Shown: positions 5,963-6,533 of the stretch, in pieces
Position numbering within the stretch: the stretch's first letter is position 1
How the letters are laid out: each line of letters starts with the position of its first letter
Source: Gemmatimonadales bacterium
GTDB lineage: Bacteria; Gemmatimonadota; Gemmatimonadetes; Gemmatimonadales; GWC2-71-9
NCBI GenBank assembly: GCA_025924275.1
Contig: JAICEH010000118.1
Span: 1-6,533, forward strand
DNA length: 6,533 bases
Direction of reading: 5' to 3'
Made by a program: the position numbers and the translations under genes
Notes under the pieces: generated by a model
The model's input: the letters and a program-made list of their open reading frames with translations, nothing else
The model's database searches: none
What the model was told of the DNA's origin: nothing

Positions 5963-5967
5963 AGGAG
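5963..5967 (+). promoter_or_regulatory. Shine-Dalgarno sequence of infC
   Basis: AGGAG is the clearest ribosome binding site near a start in the window. It ends 8 nt before the CTG at 5976, an ideal distance. It is far too distant (65 nt) from the first conventional in-frame start, GTG 6033. It therefore decides in favour of the CTG start. Confidence 0.75.
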
Positions 5968-5975
5968 AGTGACGC

Positions 5976-6494
5976 CTGAGCACCGATCGGGAGAAGAGGA
6001 CCCGCGTCAACCGGCAGATCCGGATCAGTCCGGTGCGCGTGGTGACGGCGGAAGGCGAGCAGTTGGGCGTGCTGCCCATCGAGGAGGCGCTCGCCGCCGC
6101 GCAGGAACGGGGGCTCGACCTGGTCGAGGTCGCGCCGATGGCCCGGCCCCCCGTGGTCAAGATCATGGACTACGGGAAGTTCAAGTTCGAGGAGGCCAAG
6201 GCCGCGCGCGCGGCGAAGAAGAAGCAGCACGTCATCCAGCTGAAGGAAGTGAAGTACCGGCCGGGCATCGACGACCACGACTTCGACTTCAAGACCCGCC
6301 ACGCGCGGGAGTTCCTCACCGAGGGGAACAAGGTCAAGGTCACGATGATGTACCGCGGCCGCCAGTTGGCCCACCCGGAGCTCGGCCGCGCGGTGCTGGA
6401 TCGGGTCGCCGCGCTGCTCGCCGACATCGGCAAGATCGAAATGGAAGCGAAGCTCGAAGGCCGCAATATGACGATGGTTCTCGCTCCCAAATAA
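5976..6494 (+). CDS. infC: Translation initiation factor IF-3, CTG start
   Basis: IF3 binds the 30S subunit, prevents premature 50S joining and checks start codon-initiator tRNA pairing. From CTG 5976 the product is 172 residues, the normal length. It begins with a short basic tail and RVNRQIRISPVRVV (10-23), the conserved IF3 opening. The N-domain continues through LGVLPIEEALAAAQERGLDLVEVAP and the signature VKIMDYGKFKFE (61-72). The lysine-rich linker helix is at about 73-92. The C-domain includes KVKVTMMYRGRQLAH (119-133) and ends NMTMVLAPK. An in-frame TGA at 5970 and the absence of any ATG, GTG or TTG before 6033 leave CTG 5976 as the only start with a Shine-Dalgarno (AGGAG, 8 nt away). 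GTG 6033 would delete the conserved opening. Poor start codons are well known in infC (AUU in E. coli), where IF3 represses its own synthesis. rpmI and rplT would be expected downstream, outside the window. Confidence 0.95.
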   Translation: MSTDREKRTRVNRQIRISPVRVVTAEGEQLGVLPIEEALAAAQERGLDLVEVAPMARPPVVKIMDYGKFKFEEAKAARAAKKKQHVIQLKEVKYRPGIDDHDFDFKTRHAREFLTEGNKVKVTMMYRGRQLAHPELGRAVLDRVAALLADIGKIEMEAKLEGRNMTMVLAPK

Positions 6495-6501
6495 GGGCGG
6501 A

Positions 6502-6525
6502 ACGGCGGGACGGCGGGACGGCGGG
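6502..6525. repeat. ACGGCGGG octamer tandem repeat downstream of infC
   Basis: Three perfect head-to-tail copies of ACGGCGGG occupy 6502-6525, beginning 7 nt after the infC stop and followed by ACGAAACA at the window edge. The composition and position (directly after a stop codon) recall the GGGGAAC arrays after rex. The array may continue beyond the window. No function is evident. Confidence 0.75.
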
Positions 6526-6533
6526 ACGAAACA

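Larger units (their letters stand above)
5816..5975 (+). promoter_or_regulatory. Structured 5' leader of infC, candidate ribosomal-protein autoregulatory element
   Basis: There is no gene in this stretch, but it is rich in strong inverted repeats. GGGGGC (5825-5830) pairs with GCCCCC (5837-5842). CCGGC (5853-5857) pairs with GCCGG (5862-5866) around a CTCG loop. GCCGGCCC (5884-5891) pairs perfectly with GGGCCGGC (5906-5913), and after a bulged T5892 GCGG (5893-5896) pairs with CCGC (5902-5905), a 12-bp stem. CCGAT (5879-5883) and ATCGG (5922-5926) can extend it below. The extension competes at A5922, or forms a pseudoknot, with a terminator-like hairpin at 5916-5943. In several bacteria infC-rpmI-rplT leaders bind ribosomal protein L20 and control the operon. 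This leader has the right position and architecture, but I cannot match it to a known leader family. Confidence 0.45.

Overview
This is a very GC-rich chromosomal window that is almost fully coding, with every real gene on the + strand. The housekeeping content, the short SD-poor leaders, a recurring TAGNTT -10-like box and the G/C-rich short tandem repeats between genes best suit an uncultured or little-studied Gemmatimonadota-type bacterium. That assignment is an inference from overall character, not from a marker search. Gene order is: GAF-SpoIIE/PP2C phosphatase (5' end outside the window), rsmA, rex, arginine deiminase (arcA), a DEDDh 3'-5' exonuclease, an MBL-fold hydrolase, and infC.

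Layout. (1) Positions 3-2088: a signalling phosphatase and the 16S rRNA dimethyltransferase RsmA, separated by 4 nt and probably co-transcribed. (2) Positions 2063-2735: rex, the NADH/NAD+-sensing repressor. A textbook Rex operator lies between a sigma-70-like promoter and the rex ATG, so the gene is very probably autoregulated. (3) Positions 2735-2840: a large inverted repeat built from GGGGAAC/GTTCCCC heptamers. (4) Positions 2861-5783: arcA, exonuclease and MBL hydrolase, joined by two identical GTGA stop/start overlaps and so very probably one translationally coupled operon. It starts from a near-leaderless ATG. (5) Positions 5784-5975: a promoter and a structured leader of about 160 nt with an attenuator-like hairpin. 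(6) Positions 5976-6494: infC, whose only sensible start is a CTG codon behind a good Shine-Dalgarno sequence. (7) Positions 6495-6533: a short ACGGCGGG tandem repeat.

How the genes work together. RsmA (small-subunit maturation) and IF3 (initiation fidelity) serve translation. Rex and arginine deiminase both fit adaptation to low oxygen or energy limitation, but no arcB or arcC is present here, so a complete arginine deiminase pathway cannot be claimed. The phosphatase is probably part of a partner-switching or two-component output system. The exonuclease and MBL hydrolase have no obvious functional link to arcA beyond co-transcription. I see no mobile elements, tRNA or rRNA genes or CRISPR arrays. 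The most interesting parts are regulatory: the Rex promoter/operator architecture, the heptamer inverted repeat, and the infC leader with its non-canonical start codon.
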